A stretch of 64,000 nt of DNA from CAVXXD01 sp963765625 (GTDB lineage: Bacteria; Actinomycetota; Geothermincolia; Geothermincolales; Geothermincolaceae), in contig CAVXXD010000009.1 in assembly GCA_963765625.1 (NCBI GenBank), positions 194,376 to 258,375 of the forward strand, in the 5' to 3' direction. This document shows, piece by piece, positions 17,887-27,376 of this stretch. The translations under genes and the position numbers were made by a program. The notes beneath the pieces were generated by a model, which was not told the origin of the DNA, searched no databases, and saw nothing but the letters and a program-made list of their open reading frames with translations. The number at the start of each line of letters is the position of its first letter. Within the stretch, counting starts at the first letter, position 1.

Positions 17887-18951
17887 GTGGGTGGACAGAG
17901 ACGCGAGCTAAGACACATCGCCGTGCATTTCTTTTTATGCATGGTACTGACGCTGGTGTTTGCCGTTATCCCCCTCGGAGGCGCTGTGGGGGACTCGGTC
18001 AGCGACAAGAAGGCCCAGGCGGAGCAGGTAAAATCGCAGCTCCAGGCCAACCAGTCCGAGCTCAACCGGCTGACCGCGGCCCTCAACCAGACGGAGTCGC
18101 AACTGGCGTCGGTGGAGACGTACATCGAACTCAACCAGGCGGAGCTGGAGGCGGCCGAGGCCGAACTGGCCAGGTACCAGGGCATCCTCAACGACCGCGT
18201 CAGGGCCATGTACATGGAAGGCAACTCCAACGCCCTGGAAGTGATGCTGGACAGCTCCTCCTTCGACGATTTCATGAATTCCTACGACTACATGCGTATG
18301 ATCGGCGACTACGACACGGACATGGTCAGCTCCACCCGCGACCTCATGGGCGAGATACAGACCAAACGCGCCGGCCTGGAAGATTCCAGGGCACAGTACG
18401 AGGCCCAGGCCGCTTCGCAGGCCTCCCAGCGCGGCGCCATCCAGGCCAAGCTGAGCGAGCAACAGGCCATCCTCAACGGCCTGGACTCCGAGCTTGCGTC
18501 CATGGTACAGCAGCAGACGACCAGCGGCGGCGGAGGCGGGGGCGGCTACATAACGATAGGCTCGGTCAACGGCCTCTACTTCCCGGTGGCCGGCCCCCAC
18601 AGCTTCACCAACGACTGGGGTGCCCCCCGCAGCGTGGGCGGCGGCCACAAGGGGACCGACATCATGGCCAACTACGGTGTGCCCTGCGTGGCCATCACCA
18701 GCGGCAGCGTGGTGCAGAAATCAGGCAAAACCGCGGGCAACTACGTCTTCCTCTACGGCGACAACGGCCACACCTACTGGTACATGCACCTGCAAAGCTA
18801 CGGGGCCACGGGGCACGTGTCAGCGGGAACCGTTATAGGCTACGTCGGCGACACCGGCAACGCGCGCGGCTGCCCCCACCTCCATTTCGAGTACCACCCC
18901 GGCGGCGGCTCGGCGGTCAACCCCTATCCCCTACTGAAGGCAATCGACTGA
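17887..18951 (+). CDS. M23 family peptidoglycan endopeptidase with N-terminal coiled coil
   Basis: 354 residues from a GTG at 17887, chosen because GGAGGA lies seven bases upstream; an upstream in-frame start would add 18 residues. A membrane-spanning signal (FFLCMVLTLVFAVIPLGGAVG) is followed by ~170 residues of heptad-rich coiled coil (EnvC/PcsB style), a poly-glycine linker, and an M23 LytM domain from ~230. The zinc-site motifs HKGTDIMANYG and HLHFEYHPGG are both intact, as is the intermediate YMHL. The protein should cleave peptide cross-links in the cell wall during division or daughter-cell separation, with the coiled coil controlling activity. A TATAAT box at 17847 lies upstream. Confidence 0.9.
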   Translation: MGGQRRELRHIAVHFFLCMVLTLVFAVIPLGGAVGDSVSDKKAQAEQVKSQLQANQSELNRLTAALNQTESQLASVETYIELNQAELEAAEAELARYQGILNDRVRAMYMEGNSNALEVMLDSSSFDDFMNSYDYMRMIGDYDTDMVSSTRDLMGEIQTKRAGLEDSRAQYEAQAASQASQRGAIQAKLSEQQAILNGLDSELASMVQQQTTSGGGGGGGYITIGSVNGLYFPVAGPHSFTNDWGAPRSVGGGHKGTDIMANYGVPCVAITSGSVVQKSGKTAGNYVFLYGDNGHTYWYMHLQSYGATGHVSAGTVIGYVGDTGNARGCPHLHFEYHPGGGSAVNPYPLLKAID

Positions 18952-19040
18952 CGCTGCCGCCCGCTGAATCAAGTTGCCTTACTGGGGGTATAATAGAAAT
19001 GGTGGTAGGCGGTTTATCCTGATGATTGGGAGGTTGTAAC

Positions 19041-20822
19041 ATGAGCATGGAAACTCCGGAGAACCTCGTTGAGCTGTTCGAGAACAGTGTGTACAGTTAC
19101 GGCTCGAACAAACTATTCGGCACCAAGAACGCGTCGGGCGAGTACGAGTGGGTCACCTACAGCCAGGTGGGAAAGCGCGTCGACGACCTGCGTGCCGGAC
19201 TGGCCGCGGAGGGCATCGAAAAAGGCAGCACCATAGGGCTGATCGCCAACAACCGCGTCGAATGGGCCGTCGCGGCTTTCGCCACCTACGGGCTGGGGTG
19301 CAGGTTCGTGCCCATGTACGAGGCGGAGCTCGCCGCCACCTGGCAGTACATCATCAACGACAGCGGTATCGTCGCGCTGTTCGTCTCCAAGCCGGAGATC
19401 CTGGCGAAGGTCAACAGCTTCCGGGACAAGGTGCCCGGTCTGAAGAAGACGTTCCTCTTAGACGGTGAGGGCGCCGAGACCATGGCGGCTCTGGAGGCGA
19501 AGGGCCGGGAGAACCCCGTTCCCAGCGTCAAGCCGGACAGCCCGGACGAGATAGCCGTCCTCATCTACACCTCCGGCACCACCGGGGAACCCAAGGGCGT
19601 GCTCCTCTCGCACGGCAACCTCACCACCAACGTCATCGACGCCCACGGGTGCTTCCCCGACTACAGCCAGAACGACCGCAGCCTGGCCATTCTGCCCTGG
19701 GCGCATTCCTACGGCCTGACGGCCGACCTCAACCACTTCACCCACCTCGGGGGCTCCATCGCCCTGGTGGGCAGCATCGAGACCATCGGCGAGGACATGA
19801 AGAAGGCGCAGCCGACGGCACTGATCGCCGTACCCCGCATATTCAACCGGGTCTACGAAGTGATCTGGTCCAAGGTGAAAGAAGAGGGCGGCCTGCCCGA
19901 GAAGCTCTTCCACATGGCCGTGGACACCGCGAAAAAGAAACGCGAGCTGGCGGCGGAGGGAAAGAGCAGCGGCGGAGTAAACCTCAAGTTCAAGCTGCTC
20001 GACGGGGTAGTGTTCAAGAAAGTCCGCGCCCAGTTCGGCGGGAACCTCAAGGCGGCCATCACCGGGAGCGCCATGATGAACCCGGAGATCGCCCAGTTCT
20101 TCTTCGATATCGGGATCCCCACCTACGACTGCTACGGGCTCACCGAGACGTCGCCGGCGGTGACCATGAACTGCCCCGCCCATTTCAAGATCGGCACGGT
20201 AGGCTCCCCCATCGCCAACTGCAAGTTGGTCATTGACAGGTCGGTGACCGGAACGGACGAAGAGGACGGGGAGATCATCGTCTACGGCCCCATGGTCATG
20301 AAGGGGTATCACAACAAGCCCGAAGCGACGGCTCAGGTGATGACCGAAGACGGCGGCTTCCGCACGGGAGACGTCGGCAGGCTGGACTCAGACGGTTTCC
20401 TCAAGATAACCGGCAGGATCAAAGAGCAGTACAAGCTGCTCAACGGCAAGTACGTCTTCCCGGCTTCTATGGAAGAAGACATAACCCTCGACTCGCTGGT
20501 GGCCAACGCCATGGTCTACGGCGAAGGCCGGGACTTCAACGTCTGCCTGGTGATACCCGACTTCGAGGCGGTCGCCAAGCTGACCGGCAAGAGCAACGAC
20601 CCCGAGGCGCTCCTGGCCGACCGGGAGGTCACCAAGATGATCGAGGACCGCGTCGTCGAGGCGCTCAAGGCAAAATACGGCAGCTACGAGGTACCAAAGA
20701 AGTTCGTCTTCCTGACCGAGGACTTCAGCCTCGAGAACGGCACGCTCACCCAGACCCTGAAACTGAAGCGCCGCGCCGTGGTCGGCAAGTACAGCGAAGA
20801 GATAGATTCAGCCTACAAGTAA
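19041..20822 (+). CDS. long-chain acyl-CoA synthetase (AMP-forming)
   Basis: 593 residues, the usual length for FadD15/FadD-like long-chain fatty acid-CoA ligases. The P-loop-like signature IYTSGTTGEPKG is at about residue 180, the adenylation motif CYGLTETSPAV near 365, and RTGDVGRLDSDGFLKITGR near 450. The C-terminal domain includes EQYKLLNGKYVFPASMEE, where the catalytic lysine region is expected. It activates fatty acids with ATP and CoA for lipid synthesis or breakdown. The start ATG follows GGGAGG. A TATAAT at 18989 is a possible -10. Its last 10 bases overlap the convergent hypB gene. Confidence 0.93.
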   Translation: MSMETPENLVELFENSVYSYGSNKLFGTKNASGEYEWVTYSQVGKRVDDLRAGLAAEGIEKGSTIGLIANNRVEWAVAAFATYGLGCRFVPMYEAELAATWQYIINDSGIVALFVSKPEILAKVNSFRDKVPGLKKTFLLDGEGAETMAALEAKGRENPVPSVKPDSPDEIAVLIYTSGTTGEPKGVLLSHGNLTTNVIDAHGCFPDYSQNDRSLAILPWAHSYGLTADLNHFTHLGGSIALVGSIETIGEDMKKAQPTALIAVPRIFNRVYEVIWSKVKEEGGLPEKLFHMAVDTAKKKRELAAEGKSSGGVNLKFKLLDGVVFKKVRAQFGGNLKAAITGSAMMNPEIAQFFFDIGIPTYDCYGLTETSPAVTMNCPAHFKIGTVGSPIANCKLVIDRSVTGTDEEDGEIIVYGPMVMKGYHNKPEATAQVMTEDGGFRTGDVGRLDSDGFLKITGRIKEQYKLLNGKYVFPASMEEDITLDSLVANAMVYGEGRDFNVCLVIPDFEAVAKLTGKSNDPEALLADREVTKMIEDRVVEALKAKYGSYEVPKKFVFLTEDFSLENGTLTQTLKLKRRAVVGKYSEEIDSAYK

Positions 20823-21472
20823 GCCCTGGCGCGCAGCCAGTCCGTCCAGGCATCGAAACCCTCTCCCGTCTTGGCGGAGAGGGAGAAGACGGCTATATCG
20901 GGGTTGAGTTTCCTGGCGTAAGCTTCGACCTTCTCCATATCGAAGTCGAACAGCTCCGCGCAGTCGATCTTGTTGATGATCATGGCATCGACGATGCTGA
21001 ACATAAGCGGGTACTTGAGAGGTTTGTCGTGCCCCTCGCAGATACTCAGGATCATGACGTTGAGCGTGGCGCCGGTATCGAACTCGGCCGGGCAGACCAG
21101 GTTTCCCACGTTTTCAAGGATGACCAGATCAAGATCTTCCGTTTCCATCTCGTTTAAGCCCTGTTCCGTCATCCCGGCGTCGAGGTGACACATCCCCCCG
21201 GTATGCAACTGGATCACGCGGACCCCGGTTTCGGCGACCCTGACCGCGTCGACGTCGGAGTCGATGTCTGCTTCCATGACGCCTATCCTCATCTCATCCT
21301 TCAGGGTGTCGATGGTCCTCATCACCGTCATAGTCTTGCCCGAGCCGGGAGAGGACATCAGGTTGAGAAGACAGGTCTTCTCCTGCTCCAGCCTCTTTCT
21401 GAGCGCTTCGGCGGCTTTATCGTTGTTGTCTAGCACGCTCTTCTTTATCTCGATGATACGGACCTTATCCAT
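20813..21472 (-). CDS. hypB: hydrogenase nickel incorporation GTPase HypB
   Basis: 219 residues, a SIMIBI-class GTPase. Visible motifs are the P-loop LMSSPGSGKT, a GGMCHLDAGM block with the Cys-His metal site, ENVGNLVCPAEFD (second cysteine of the interdomain metal site) and NKIDCAEL for guanine binding. The N-terminal His-rich nickel-storage extension of some HypB proteins is absent. It delivers nickel with HypA to NiFe hydrogenase, or to other nickel enzymes. Its ATG overlaps the end of hypA by eight bases, a classic coupled pair. It also overlaps the acyl-CoA synthetase gene tail to tail. No hydrogenase structural gene is in the segment. Confidence 0.95.
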   Translation of the reverse strand: MDKVRIIEIKKSVLDNNDKAAEALRKRLEQEKTCLLNLMSSPGSGKTMTVMRTIDTLKDEMRIGVMEADIDSDVDAVRVAETGVRVIQLHTGGMCHLDAGMTEQGLNEMETEDLDLVILENVGNLVCPAEFDTGATLNVMILSICEGHDKPLKYPLMFSIVDAMIINKIDCAELFDFDMEKVEAYARKLNPDIAVFSLSAKTGEGFDAWTDWLRARAYL

Positions 21473-21830
21473 GTGCCTCCTCCGCTCGCCCCTCTATGGC
21501 GATCTCCTTTACGAACAGGCCCCGGCCATCGATCACGTCACACCGCTCACTTCCGCAATCCGGGCACCTGAAATCAGTTCTGGTGGGGTTGTAAGTCGTC
21601 CCGCAATCCGTGCAGAAGACGCTGGCCTCGACGGTCTCTATCACCAGTTCGGCCCCTTCGAGCATGGTCCCCTCGATGACGGTGGGATAAAACTCATGAA
21701 GATAACGGGGTTCGATCCCGCTTATCTCTCCGAGCTGCAAGACGACTTTAAGCACCCTGGCGGCGTTGTTGTTGACGGCGAACTCCTCCGCCATCTCCAC
21801 GAAACTTACTACAATGCCCATCTCGTGCAT
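21465..21830 (-). CDS. hypA: hydrogenase nickel metallochaperone HypA
   Basis: 121 residues, standard HypA length. It begins MHEMGI, with the nickel-binding Met-His-Glu start. The zinc ribbon is complete, with CTDCGTTY and CPDCGSERC separated by about 15 residues. HypA passes nickel to the active site together with HypB. The start is fixed by the family's MHE rule. It lies nine bases downstream of the large Fe-S/FAD oxidoreductase and overlaps hypB, so all three form one operon transcribed toward lower coordinates. Confidence 0.95.
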   Translation of the reverse strand: MHEMGIVVSFVEMAEEFAVNNNAARVLKVVLQLGEISGIEPRYLHEFYPTVIEGTMLEGAELVIETVEASVFCTDCGTTYNPTRTDFRCPDCGSERCDVIDGRGLFVKEIAIEGRAEEAHG

Positions 21831-21839
21831 TTGGAGTCC

Positions 21840-24512
21840 TTACTTGTTTACCAGATTCTTCGCGCCCTTAGCCATGATGCGCCCCGCGCGGCCTACCGCA
21901 TATTTCACGGTCCGGGCATAGAACTCCGGCCAGGTCGGGGCAGGATCGGTCTCTCCGACTCTTTCCAGGTGGATGGCGTCGAAGTCGCATTGCCGGGTGC
22001 AGACGCCGCACCCGATGCATTTATTTTCGTCGACGATACTGAGGCCGCAACTCATGCAGCGTTCCGCCTCGATCCTGACCTGCTCTTCGGTGAGCCCCAG
22101 GCGCAGGTCCGTGAACGTATCCCTGGCCGCGGCGGCATCGACCGCCGCCGTCTTCTGCCTGGGGGCGCGGTCCCATCCCGAGGTATCGAGGTTCTCTTTG
22201 TCGAGCGCTTTAAATTCTCGTTCCCGGCAGTTGAAAAGATTCCTCCCCAGCAGGTAGCGACTGATGGATTGCGCGCCCTGCTTCCCCAGGGCGATGGCGT
22301 CGATGGCGAACTTGGGGCCGGTGACCACGTCGCCGCCGGAAAATACGTCGGGGGCGGCCGTCTGGTAGGAGACGTCGGCCACCTTGATCCTGCCCTGCTT
22401 GTCGAATTCCAGCTTCTCCCCCTTGGGTACGTCGCCCCAGTCGATCACCTGGCCGACGGCGAGAAGCACATTGGAGGCTTCCACGGTGACGGTCTCGCTC
22501 TCGTCGTACTTCGGCGCGAACCGGCCGTTGTCGAATACCGATACGCATTTCTTGAGCTCGACGGTTTTGACCTTTCCGTTGCCGGCGACAATGCGCTTCG
22601 GCCCCCAGCCGTTGTTGAGCACGACGCCCTCTTCCCTGGCTTCTTCCTGCTCCTCGGTCAGGGCGGGCATCTCTTCGGCACTTTCGAGGCAGTAGAGGTT
22701 GACGGATGAAGCGCCCGCGCGGACAGCGGTCCTGGCGACGTCTATGGCCACGTTCCCGCCACCGATCACGACGACAGGGCCTTCAAGCTTGAAGCTATGG
22801 TCAAGGTTTACAGTACGTAGAAAATCCACGCCGTTGATGACACCGTCCAGCTCTTCCCCCTCGAGGCCGAGAGACGCGCCCTTCTGGGCTCCGATGGCAA
22901 TGTAGAACGCCTTGAAGCCCTGTTCGCGGAGTTGCCGGATGGTGAAGTCCCGGCCGATCTCCACGCCGGTCCGAAACTCTATGCCCAACACCCTGAGGAT
23001 ATCGATCTCCGCGTTGATAACCTCACGGCTCAGGCGGAAAGAGGGGATGCCCATGGTCAGCATGCCGCCGAGCATCTTCTCCTTCTCGAACACGGTAACC
23101 TCAAATCCCTCGACCGCCAGGTAGTAGGCGCAGGAAAGGCCAGCCGGACCGGAACCGATTACCGCCACCTTATTGCCGGCCTTCTGTTTCGGATCGTACC
23201 TCCGGTCGATCTCGGGTATGTACCGGACACCGGCGTCGAGGTCCTGGTCGGCGATGAACATCTTGATGGCGTCGATAGCCAGCGACTCGTCGATGGTGCC
23301 GCGCGTGCACTCGTCTTCACAAGGATGCGGGCATATCCTCCCACAGACGGCCGGGAAGGGGTTGTCTTCCTTGATCAGGGCCAGCGCTTCGGTGTACTTG
23401 CCCTCCGCCGCGTTCCGGATGTAGCCCTGGACGGAGATGTGCGCGGGGCACTTCGTCTTACAGGGGGCGGTGCCCCGGTTGGTCACTATGGTCCTGGCCC
23501 GGTAGTCGTTATCCCACTTCTTCCTGCCCCAGGGCGTGTCGTACGAGGTCTCGTACTCGTCAACCTGCTCTTCCCGCGACTTGCACAGGGCGTCGCCCAG
23601 CCTGATGGCGTTGGTCGGGCAGATGTCTACGCATCCTCCGCAGGCCACGCATTTCTCTTCGTCTATCCTGGCCCGGAAATTGGAGGGCGAGATGGCGCCG
23701 CCGCCGTATTGCCGGTTGACCCGGAACCCGCTGCAGGAACAGCCACAGCAGTTGCAGATATAGGAAGAGTGGCCGATTCCTTCGGTGGCGAAGACGTTGT
23801 GTACCAGGCCTGCTTCCTCGGCCCTGTTCAGCACCTCGATAGCTTCTTCCTTGGTGATCCTTTTGCCCCTTCCGGTCTTCTCGTAGTATTCGGCATGGGG
23901 ACCGAGCTGGAGGCAGATGTTCTCGATGGGATGGTCGCATCCCGTTCCCATCAGTTTCATGGCATACCGGCAGGCACAGTCCGCGACCGTGTACATGTCC
24001 ACGTCGTCGATGAAGGTCATTACATCCTCGAAGGAGAGGATCATGGGCTGCGCCACCACCTCCTGCCGGACGGGGACCACTTTCATAATGCCGCCGTCGA
24101 CCCGCCCGAGGTTCCTGGTCAGCCAGGCCACTTCCGCGGGGGCCTTGACGAACAGTTCGGCCATCTCCTTGTCCATGGTGCGGTAGTCCATCTGGTACTC
24201 GTACACGCCGGGGATGAAGGGGACAAGGCGGTAGTAGGGTTCTCCGTGGACGAAATGCGGGAAGATGGTGCCGTGGTCCGCCATGTTCCACAGCATCCCG
24301 GCGACCTCTTCCTCCGGCTGGCCGGTTTTTTTCGCCAGGTCCGCTGCGGATATGGGCGTTCGGGTCAGGTGCATCCCCAGCTCGCACTCTTCCTCGGAGA
24401 TGAGCTTCCGGAGCATCTTCGTCCAGACCGAATTCTCCATTATCGGCCCGAAACAGACACCTCCCCTGAAGCTGATGTGATTTGCAAACCTGGCGTGACT
24501 ACTTCTGGCCAT
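21840..24512 (-). CDS. large Fe-S/FAD pyridine nucleotide oxidoreductase (GltD/NfnB-like) with N-terminal extension
   Basis: 890 residues. The first ~250 residues hold a winged-helix-like start (AADLAKKTGQPEEEVAGMLW) and a cysteine-rich segment (TVADCACRYAMKLMGTGCDH, then ICNCCGCSCSGF). A 4Fe-4S ferredoxin motif CVACGGCVDICP follows near residue 290. The middle is a glutamate synthase small subunit/NfnB-type unit with the N-terminal Fe-S block (CKTKCPAHISVQGY, CGRICPHPCEDECTRG), FAD motif VAVIGSGPAGLSCAYYL and NAD(P) motif VVVIGGGNVAIDVAR. A second ferredoxin-like motif CIGCGVCTRQC lies near 835. It probably links NAD(P)H to a low-potential acceptor. It is first in an operon with hypA and hypB. 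Electron partners are unknown. Confidence 0.88.
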   Translation of the reverse strand: MARSSHARFANHISFRGGVCFGPIMENSVWTKMLRKLISEEECELGMHLTRTPISAADLAKKTGQPEEEVAGMLWNMADHGTIFPHFVHGEPYYRLVPFIPGVYEYQMDYRTMDKEMAELFVKAPAEVAWLTRNLGRVDGGIMKVVPVRQEVVAQPMILSFEDVMTFIDDVDMYTVADCACRYAMKLMGTGCDHPIENICLQLGPHAEYYEKTGRGKRITKEEAIEVLNRAEEAGLVHNVFATEGIGHSSYICNCCGCSCSGFRVNRQYGGGAISPSNFRARIDEEKCVACGGCVDICPTNAIRLGDALCKSREEQVDEYETSYDTPWGRKKWDNDYRARTIVTNRGTAPCKTKCPAHISVQGYIRNAAEGKYTEALALIKEDNPFPAVCGRICPHPCEDECTRGTIDESLAIDAIKMFIADQDLDAGVRYIPEIDRRYDPKQKAGNKVAVIGSGPAGLSCAYYLAVEGFEVTVFEKEKMLGGMLTMGIPSFRLSREVINAEIDILRVLGIEFRTGVEIGRDFTIRQLREQGFKAFYIAIGAQKGASLGLEGEELDGVINGVDFLRTVNLDHSFKLEGPVVVIGGGNVAIDVARTAVRAGASSVNLYCLESAEEMPALTEEQEEAREEGVVLNNGWGPKRIVAGNGKVKTVELKKCVSVFDNGRFAPKYDESETVTVEASNVLLAVGQVIDWGDVPKGEKLEFDKQGRIKVADVSYQTAAPDVFSGGDVVTGPKFAIDAIALGKQGAQSISRYLLGRNLFNCREREFKALDKENLDTSGWDRAPRQKTAAVDAAAARDTFTDLRLGLTEEQVRIEAERCMSCGLSIVDENKCIGCGVCTRQCDFDAIHLERVGETDPAPTWPEFYARTVKYAVGRAGRIMAKGAKNLVNK

Positions 24513-24670
24513 CAGAACCTCCTGTCGCGAATCTGCAACGTTGAATGCCTCGACGTTATTTCGACTGTTAATCCGCCTAGATTATAGAAAGAAACGGCTT
24601 GGGCGGGCGTGGTCTGTCTATTGTCGACTAAGGGTGATTGCAGGTCCATGCCGGGCTACTCTCCTTTTTC

Positions 24671-25732
24671 TTACCTGAGCATCATCTTCTCGAAGATGAT
24701 GCTTCCGGCGGCGCGCTCGTGCACGCCCTCCAGGTCCACGGTCAACTCCAGGCCGGCGTGGAAATCGTAATAGAAGGGCCTGGCGAAGAGGCGGATGAAG
24801 GGGCGCTTCCACCGGGAAAAGTTAACCAGCATGTCCAGGGCGTCCAGCAACTCCACGTCGCGCAGCGCCAGGTGCACGTCGCCTGCTTCGGTATGCCAGT
24901 GCCAGTCGAGCAGTTCGGGGTAGGTTTTGTGAGCCGGCCCCTTGACGACGTCGCGGGTCAGAAGGGTCAGGGGTTCCGCCTCGTCGGTGAGCATCCGGTC
25001 TCCCTTCGCCAGAAAGAAATGGGGGGTCTTCTTCGGACCGCCGGGACCGGAAGCCTTGCGGTCGGTGAGCATAGAGAATACCAGGGTGAAGTCACCGACG
25101 TGTCCCCTGCCCCAGTACCAGTGATCGAGATACGTCCCCAGGGCGATGTTGGCCCAGTTGTGGTCGTGGTAGCAGGTGCCCTTGAGCGCTCGGGTCTCGC
25201 CGTCGACGGTGAGGGTTCCCTCGACGGTCCCGTGCGGCACCGGAACCACCCAGCCGGACCAGAGCGTCTTTTCCGCGTTGATGAAACTGAGCCCGAGGTG
25301 CGGGCGCCAGGCCGGCGCGCGGCGCTCGAAAGCGAGGTCGAGCACCATCCCTTCACCTTCGTTGTGGATCTCGTAACGGTCGATGTCGCCCTTCCAGCGG
25401 TTAGGCCCGATTTTCACGTCGCAGGTCTCGGTGGAAGAAGAGAACTCCGCCGGGGCATACTCTATGACCACCTTGCGCTTCCTGCCGTCCTTGCTTTTGA
25501 TGGTGGTCGATACGCTCGGGGTCAGGGGCGGCTTGAGTACCTTCTTTTCCTTGGTTTTATAGAGGATCACGATGGCCGTCCCGTCCTCGAAGATGGAGTC
25601 AAAGTACCACCACTCGAAGGCATCCTCGCGCCCGTTGGTCCGGTAGCCGTCCTCCCACGGCTCCATGGGAAGGGAGGCATCGGCCGGCAGGGTGGCCGCG
25701 CTGTGCCGGTGCAAGTCGGGGCTGTCACTCAT
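24671..25732 (-). CDS. CrtC/AttH-like lipocalin-fold protein (hydroxyneurosporene synthase family)
   Basis: 353 residues from the ATG at 25732 (MSDSPDLHRH), preceded by GGAAAGGAA; a longer frame up to 25849 lacks support. The motif FEWWYFDSIFEDG near residue 40 and the GTCYHDHNWANIALG block near 170 are typical of the CrtC/AttH/TreB-like family of double-lipocalin proteins. Members hydrate carotenoid double bonds or act on other terpenoid and lipid substrates. No signal peptide is seen. The gene begins 14 bases after the fucosidase gene ends, so the two are probably co-transcribed. Whether it acts on a carotenoid here is unknown. Confidence 0.7.
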   Translation of the reverse strand: MSDSPDLHRHSAATLPADASLPMEPWEDGYRTNGREDAFEWWYFDSIFEDGTAIVILYKTKEKKVLKPPLTPSVSTTIKSKDGRKRKVVIEYAPAEFSSSTETCDVKIGPNRWKGDIDRYEIHNEGEGMVLDLAFERRAPAWRPHLGLSFINAEKTLWSGWVVPVPHGTVEGTLTVDGETRALKGTCYHDHNWANIALGTYLDHWYWGRGHVGDFTLVFSMLTDRKASGPGGPKKTPHFFLAKGDRMLTDEAEPLTLLTRDVVKGPAHKTYPELLDWHWHTEAGDVHLALRDVELLDALDMLVNFSRWKRPFIRLFARPFYYDFHAGLELTVDLEGVHERAAGSIIFEKMMLR

Positions 25733-25746
25733 GGGCGTTCCTTTCC

Positions 25747-27216
25747 CTAAAGAGCCAGAGGCTCGGGGGTTAGCTTGAGGCTGATGGCGGGGCCGTCCGG
25801 CAGACGGCGGGCGAAACGTATCTTTATGCCGCTGCCGTCCTGCTCCCACTCGAGCGGCTCACCCTGGGCCACGCTCTGGCCCAGCAGCTCTACCCGCATC
25901 CCCTCGGGAGCCCGCAGGGACTCGATGGAAACTTCCTCGCTTCGAGGCACTTCCATCAAGATGGCGTAGAGGGCATCCGCCTTGCGAGTGAAGCGCACTT
26001 CCTGCCCCTCGGCCGTCCGCCCTTCGGCCCTGGTCCACGGCCGCGTGCCGTAGATGGCCTCGCCGTTAGCCGCCAGCCACGCGCCGACCCCCTTGATCCG
26101 GTCGACCTGGACCTCGGGGATCTGGCCCCCGGGCTTCGGGCCTACGTTGAGCAGGAGGTTGCCGTTTTTACTGACGATGTCCACCAGCAGCCGCACCAGC
26201 TTGGGAACGCTTATGAAATCCTCGGGCACTTCCTGCCGGTTGTACCCGAAGGATTTGCCGATGCCCCTGACGCACTCCCACTTCTCCTGGTTGATTTCAG
26301 CGAAGGTGGCGTACTCGGGCGTCACGTAGTCGTGGTGGACCGTGCCCTGGCTGGTTATCCCCCGCAGCCAGAGGCGCGTGGCATAGCGGTTGACCCACTG
26401 CCGGAGGCCGGGCGTGAACAGGAAGGGTTTGGCCCACCCGGGGGTCTGCCCCCAGCGGTCGTTGACCACCCCGTCCGGCGTCTTGTTGTAGAAGTCGGCG
26501 AAGAGCTGGTTGAGGTTGACCTTGTCGGGGTAGCCGATATCGCTCCAGAGCAGCGAGGGGTCGTACCGGTCGATCAGCTCGTACCAGTGGGAGGTGGCGT
26601 ATTCGCGGTACTCGCGGGAGGTGGGGATACGGGCGAGGCACATGGCCATGTCGGTCATGGGCTTGGGGGTGAAGGTCCAGTCGTAGGGGCTGGAGTAGTA
26701 GAAGCCCATACGCATCCCCCGCGCCTTGACTTCTTCTGTAAGCTCTCCCGCTATGTCCCGCGAGGCATGCAGCTCCGGCCGCATGGGGTTGAGGTGCTTA
26801 CTCGGCCAGAGCAGAAACCCATCGTGGTGCTTGGTGACCAGCACCACGTACCTGGCTCCCACCGAGCGGAAGAGGTCCGCCCAACCCGCGGGGTCCCAGG
26901 CGCCGAGAGCCCGGTTGAAATCCTCGGTGAAGCGGTAATAGTCGAAGCCCTCACCGTAGGTCTTCCTGTGATACTCGTTGGCGGGGCTGCCCTTGATCCG
27001 CAGAGAGTTGAGATACCACTCGGAATAGGGCTGGTTGGCGAGCATGGCCCTGGCGCCCTCGTTTCTCAGGATGTCCAGGATGTCACCCTTGTCCGTGGGC
27101 GCGAAAGCCGGCATGCAGGAAGGCGTCCAGTGGATGAAGATGCCGAACTTGGCGTCGTGGTACCATTCCGGGACGGGGTGTGAGTCTACCGATTCCTTGG
27201 TGGGCTGGTATTCCAT
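25747..27216 (-). CDS. alpha-L-fucosidase, glycoside hydrolase family 29
   Basis: 489 residues. GH29 hallmarks are present: WYHDAKFGIFIHWTPSCMPAF at the N-terminus, FNRALGAWDPAGWADLFRSVGARYVVLVTKHHDGF around residues 100-140, and the nucleophile region SLLWSDIGYP. In the last of these the Asp is the expected catalytic nucleophile. The segment GNLLLNVGPKPGGQIPEVQ is the usual end of the catalytic barrel, followed by a short beta-sandwich. No signal peptide is visible, so it would act on imported fuco-oligosaccharides in the cytoplasm. It is upstream of the CrtC-like gene in a two-gene unit. Confidence 0.93.
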   Translation of the reverse strand: MEYQPTKESVDSHPVPEWYHDAKFGIFIHWTPSCMPAFAPTDKGDILDILRNEGARAMLANQPYSEWYLNSLRIKGSPANEYHRKTYGEGFDYYRFTEDFNRALGAWDPAGWADLFRSVGARYVVLVTKHHDGFLLWPSKHLNPMRPELHASRDIAGELTEEVKARGMRMGFYYSSPYDWTFTPKPMTDMAMCLARIPTSREYREYATSHWYELIDRYDPSLLWSDIGYPDKVNLNQLFADFYNKTPDGVVNDRWGQTPGWAKPFLFTPGLRQWVNRYATRLWLRGITSQGTVHHDYVTPEYATFAEINQEKWECVRGIGKSFGYNRQEVPEDFISVPKLVRLLVDIVSKNGNLLLNVGPKPGGQIPEVQVDRIKGVGAWLAANGEAIYGTRPWTRAEGRTAEGQEVRFTRKADALYAILMEVPRSEEVSIESLRAPEGMRVELLGQSVAQGEPLEWEQDGSGIKIRFARRLPDGPAISLKLTPEPLAL

Positions 27217-27376
27217 GTCTGCCTCCCCTCTTTATATAAATACTTTACCACGCTCACATACCGCCCAAGTCATCTTATTAACTTCTTAATATTATATATC
27301 TTTGCTATGTTTTATGTTATTATCATTCCGTATTGTGATTGAGGTTTGCGTTGGAACCAGAAAGAAAGGAGATCCG

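Noticed and set aside
17847..18994. Promoters at TATAAT boxes 17847-17852 and 18989-18994
   Set aside because: Good -10 hexamers, but no convincing -35 at 16-18 bases, so I mention them only within the gene entries.
20813..24512. A complete NiFe hydrogenase maturation or structural operon
   Set aside because: Only hypA and hypB are present. No large or small subunit motif and no hypC, D, E or F is seen.
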